This document shows, one piece after another, positions 62,122 through 64,000 of a stretch of 64,000 nt of DNA. Both the position numbers and the translations under genes were made by a program. Source of the stretch: Rhizomicrobium sp. (GTDB lineage: Bacteria; Pseudomonadota; Alphaproteobacteria; Micropepsales; Micropepsaceae); NCBI GenBank assembly GCA_025451875.1, contig JANWJQ010000164.1:1-64000 (forward strand), given 5' to 3'. Below the pieces are notes generated by a model that was not told the DNA's origin, did not search any database, and was given only the letters and a program-made list of their open reading frames with translations. The first letter of the stretch is position 1. Each line of letters opens with the position of its first letter.

Positions 62122-62333
62122 GCATCCGACTCCTTTTTGCCGTCAATTTTCTGAAGCAGCGCCATGAACTCGTCCGGGACGGGTTCGGAGGCGACCGTGT
62201 CGAAGAACTTGCGAAGACCCTGCGTGATAGCCTTCTGCTGCGCCCTGTGGGTCTGCGGCTTGGGCGTTCGGGTGCCTGCGCGGGCGACGCCTTCGGCGCT
62301 CACGACACCGTCCTCGCGGATTTTGTCGGCCAT
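62118..62333 (-). CDS. nepR: Anti-sigma factor NepR
   Basis: A 71-residue protein with the conserved NepR core QQKAITQGLRKFFDTVASEP and VPDEFMALLQKID (about residues 34-66). NepR binds EcfG under normal growth and is captured by phosphorylated PhyR under stress. Start ATG 62333 is chosen; a longer open frame upstream has no matching conservation. It leads the nepR-ecfG-kinase operon and diverges from phyR. Confidence 0.93.
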   Translation of the reverse strand: MADKIREDGVVSAEGVARAGTRTPKPQTHRAQQKAITQGLRKFFDTVASEPVPDEFMALLQKIDGKKESDA

Positions 62334-62416
62334 ATCATACTCCGAAACATAAACATGTGTAGTATCAATCGGTTGGAGGTTGGCCGTTGGCGACGCCTCG
62401 GTTCCTGCGCTACAAT

Positions 62417-62441
62417 AACCCAAGGGCCGGATTTTTGTTCC
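62417..62441 (-). promoter_or_regulatory. Probable EcfG-type promoter for nepR-ecfG
   Basis: On the minus strand GGAAC (62441-62437) is followed by 16 bp and GGTT (62420-62417), one base from the GGAAC-N16/17-CGTT consensus of EcfG promoters. It would start transcription about 75-80 bp upstream of nepR, giving autoregulation of ecfG. Confidence 0.55.
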
Positions 62442-62447
62442 ATCACG

Positions 62448-62473
62448 GGAACTTTGTTTTTGCCCGCCGCGTT
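62448..62473 (+). promoter_or_regulatory. EcfG-type promoter of phyR
   Basis: GGAAC (62448-62452), 17-bp spacer and CGTT (62470-62473), an exact match to the EcfG consensus, 49 bp before the phyR start. Its -35 element faces that of the divergent promoter with only 6 bp between, as GTTCC-N6-GGAAC. Confidence 0.85.
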
Positions 62474-62521
62474 ATGCCCTCACTAGCGACATCGCTTGGA
62501 TCAAAAATAAGGGCCGCGCCT

Positions 62522-63307
62522 ATGAGTATGACCGCCACCCTCGGACCGCATCTTCCCTATTTGCGCCGGTATGCCAGAGCCTTGACGGGCTCACAGACCA
62601 GCGGGGACGCTTATGTGCGCGCCTCACTTGAGGCGCTCTTGGAAGGAAACGCCGAACTGGCGAAGGATGTTCCCCCGCGCATTGCCCTCTACCGGCTGTT
62701 TCATGTGCTGTGGTCGTCTTCCGGAAAATATGAATCTGCCGCATCGGGCGAAAAGCGCGGCGGCGTCGAAGGGCGGCTGCAATCTTTGTTGCCCACCAAT
62801 CGCGAAGCCCTGCTGCTGACCGCCGTGGAAGGCTTCAGCATGCCGGAAGTCGCCAAGATCCTGGACTGGAGCGAAGGCGATGTGGAGCAGGCGATCAACG
62901 CCGCGCTCAAATCCATCGACCGCGATCTGGAATCGCGCGTTCTCATCATCGAGGACGAATCCATCATCGCGCTCGATATCGAGAACCTCGTCACCGAGAT
63001 GGGCCACAAGGTCACCGGCATCGCCACCACGCGCGACGACGCTATCCGCATGGCGAAGGAGCAGAAGCCCGACGTCATCCTCACCGACATCCAGCTCGCC
63101 GATGGCAGCTCTGGCATCGATGCGGCGGTCGCGATCCTGAAGGATTTCGACATCCCGGTGATCTTCATCACCGCCTATCCGGAACGCCTGCTCACCGGCG
63201 AACGTCCGGAGCCAACCTATCTCATCACCAAGCCGTTCAGCCGCGACACCGTGCGCGCGACGCTCGGCCAGGCGCTGTTCTTCCATCGCTCGATGGCGCC
63301 GGCATAA
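62522..63307 (+). CDS. phyR: Stress response regulator PhyR (sigma-like plus receiver domain)
   Basis: A 261-residue anti-anti-sigma factor. The N-terminal half mimics a sigma factor (LGPHLPYLRRYARALTGSQ, then RLQSLLPTNREALLLTAVEGFSMPEVAKILDWSEGDVEQAINAA as region 4-like), and the C-terminal receiver has VLIIEDESIIALDIENLV, phosphoacceptor Asp in ILTDIQLADGSSGID (about residue 188), ITAYPERL and Lys in LITKPFSRDTV. When phosphorylated it binds NepR and frees EcfG. ATG 62522 (or 62528) is the start; the open frame extends upstream across the promoter and is not coding there. Confidence 0.96.
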   Translation: MSMTATLGPHLPYLRRYARALTGSQTSGDAYVRASLEALLEGNAELAKDVPPRIALYRLFHVLWSSSGKYESAASGEKRGGVEGRLQSLLPTNREALLLTAVEGFSMPEVAKILDWSEGDVEQAINAALKSIDRDLESRVLIIEDESIIALDIENLVTEMGHKVTGIATTRDDAIRMAKEQKPDVILTDIQLADGSSGIDAAVAILKDFDIPVIFITAYPERLLTGERPEPTYLITKPFSRDTVRATLGQALFFHRSMAPA

Positions 63308-63326
63308 TCACATCCACATCGAAACG

Positions 63327-63357
63327 AAAAGGGCGGCATGCAAATGCCGCCCTTTTT
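63327..63357. terminator. Bidirectional terminator between phyR and the AI-2E-family gene
   Basis: AAAAGGGCGGCAT (63327-63339), loop GCAA, then ATGCCGCCCTTTT and a further T. The A-run on one side and the T-run on the other let the hairpin stop transcription from both convergent genes. Confidence 0.93.
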
Positions 63358-63378
63358 CCTTGTTCGAAGCGAAAGAGA

Positions 63379-64000
63379 TCAGCGGCGGCGGCGTGCGCCG
63401 CCCAATCCGCCCTGCTCCGTCGCCAGCAGCATGCCGAAGGGCCGCATCGATGGCACATGCATCGCCACCGTATGCAACAGGATCAGCGCGGGAATGGCGG
63501 TGATGGCGGCGTAGGCGCCCCACATCCACACCAGCGTCGCCACCACGATGAAGATCGCCACTGGGCTCACCACGATGCGGCGGGACAAAAGCCAGGGCTG
63601 CACGAAATAGGCTTCCACCGTATCGATCGACAGAAGAATAATCGGCGGCAACAGCATCTGCAGGACCGCGTGGCCGGTGATAACGCCATAGATCGCCGCC
63701 GAGATGATGATCGCCGTCGGCCCGATGATCGGCACGAAATTCAGCAATCCATACGCCACGCCCCACAGCAATCCGTGCGGGATGCCCGCGATCCGGAAGG
63801 CGATGGCCGTAACCAAGGTCAGCCCGAGATTGATCATCGCCAGGGTGAAGAGATAACCGGAAACGCGCGACTTCACGTCCCGGCAGATGCGCGCCATGCG
63901 CAGGCGCCCGGCCATCGAGCGCGGCAGAAGAATGAGCTGGGTGGTATAATGCCGCCGCGTCGAAAGCAGAAAGATCGTCAGCACGGTGACATAGACGATC
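63379..64000 (-). CDS. AI-2E-family transporter (partial, N-terminus beyond the window)
   Basis: The C-terminal ~207 residues of a polytopic protein of the AI-2E transporter (PerM/YdiK-like) family. The frame is open to the window edge, so the start lies outside. Visible are several membrane helices and the conserved element LLWGVAYGLLNFVPIIGPTAIIISAAIY (spread over about 28 residues), then VQPWLLSRRIVVSPVAIFI and WGAYAAITAIPALILL. The tail GGLGGARRRR is basic. Substrates in this family range from autoinducer-2 to ions and are mostly unknown. It converges with phyR across a bidirectional terminator. Confidence 0.85.
   Translation of the reverse strand, partial: IVYVTVLTIFLLSTRRHYTTQLILLPRSMAGRLRMARICRDVKSRVSGYLFTLAMINLGLTLVTAIAFRIAGIPHGLLWGVAYGLLNFVPIIGPTAIIISAAIYGVITGHAVLQMLLPPIILLSIDTVEAYFVQPWLLSRRIVVSPVAIFIVVATLVWMWGAYAAITAIPALILLHTVAMHVPSMRPFGMLLATEQGGLGGARRRR

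Noticed and set aside
1-64000. CRISPR arrays, rRNA, tRNA, intact IS elements and known defence systems
   Set aside because: Reading both strands I found no repeat-spacer pattern, no conserved RNA gene signature and no transposase or defence protein motif.

Overview
The window comes from an alphaproteobacterium with a fairly GC-rich genome. The clearest markers are a complete general stress response locus (PhyR, NepR and the EcfG sigma factor, with EcfG-type promoters), a ChvG/ChvI-like two-component pair, HWE and HisKA_2 histidine kinases, TonB-dependent receptors and a TamA/TamB pair. This combination fits TonB-receptor-rich lineages such as Caulobacterales, Sphingomonadales or Rhizomicrobium-like groups. 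The genus cannot be fixed from the sequence alone. I see no tRNA, rRNA, CRISPR array or intact insertion sequence.

Region 1 (1-5660) is a decayed margin. It holds a broken tyrosine-recombinase (integrase) remnant at the left edge, a secreted M28 aminopeptidase, a Tat-exported multicopper oxidase with a clear sigma70-type promoter and an operator-like palindrome, a small membrane-protein remnant, a histidine kinase split by one in-frame amber codon, and a PAS_5-family protein.

Region 2 (about 5.8-29.4 kb) is a complete Wzx/Wzy-type exopolysaccharide (EPS) locus. A long, tightly packed minus-strand operon (25975 down to 10950) runs: export lipoprotein, chain-length regulator/tyrosine kinase, initiating sugar transferase, GT4, Wzy-like polymerase, methyltransferase, GT4, an unknown protein, GT4, hexapeptide acetyltransferase, Wzx-like flippase, methyltransferase, pectate-lyase-like protein, WecG/TagA transferase. 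A plus-strand pair (membrane acyltransferase and outer-membrane beta-barrel) and a minus-strand pair (UDP-glucose dehydrogenase and UDP-glucuronate epimerase-like enzyme) complete it. The last two enzymes point to a uronic-acid-containing polymer, which fits the resident lyase. A lipoprotein/ChvI-like regulator/ChvG-like kinase operon lies directly upstream. A shared 16-bp motif occurs upstream of the EPS operon, the regulator operon and the ugd/acyltransferase pair. Two diverged direct repeats of about 150 bp bracket the whole locus.

Region 3 (29.5-37.6 kb) is the high-affinity potassium system kdpFABC-kdpDE, preceded by an extra 27-codon membrane-peptide frame.

Region 4 (37.7-46.5 kb) looks like a peptide or amide uptake and catabolism cluster: P1-family peptidase, DUF3311 plus sodium:solute symporter, TonB receptor, aldehyde dehydrogenase, SDR and M20 hydrolase.

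Region 5 (46.5-57.3 kb) holds tamB-tamA-GIY-YIG, a SprT-like metallopeptidase, and a coupled operon TonB receptor-YfiR-like protein-CHASE8-type kinase-single-domain response regulator that could form a trans-envelope relay.

Region 6 (57.4-64 kb) has a lytic transglycosylase, an HWE kinase, and the stress locus nepR-ecfG-HisKA_2 kinase diverging from phyR. The kinase in that operon has an apparently degenerate ATP-binding domain. An AI-2E-family transporter gene runs off the right edge.
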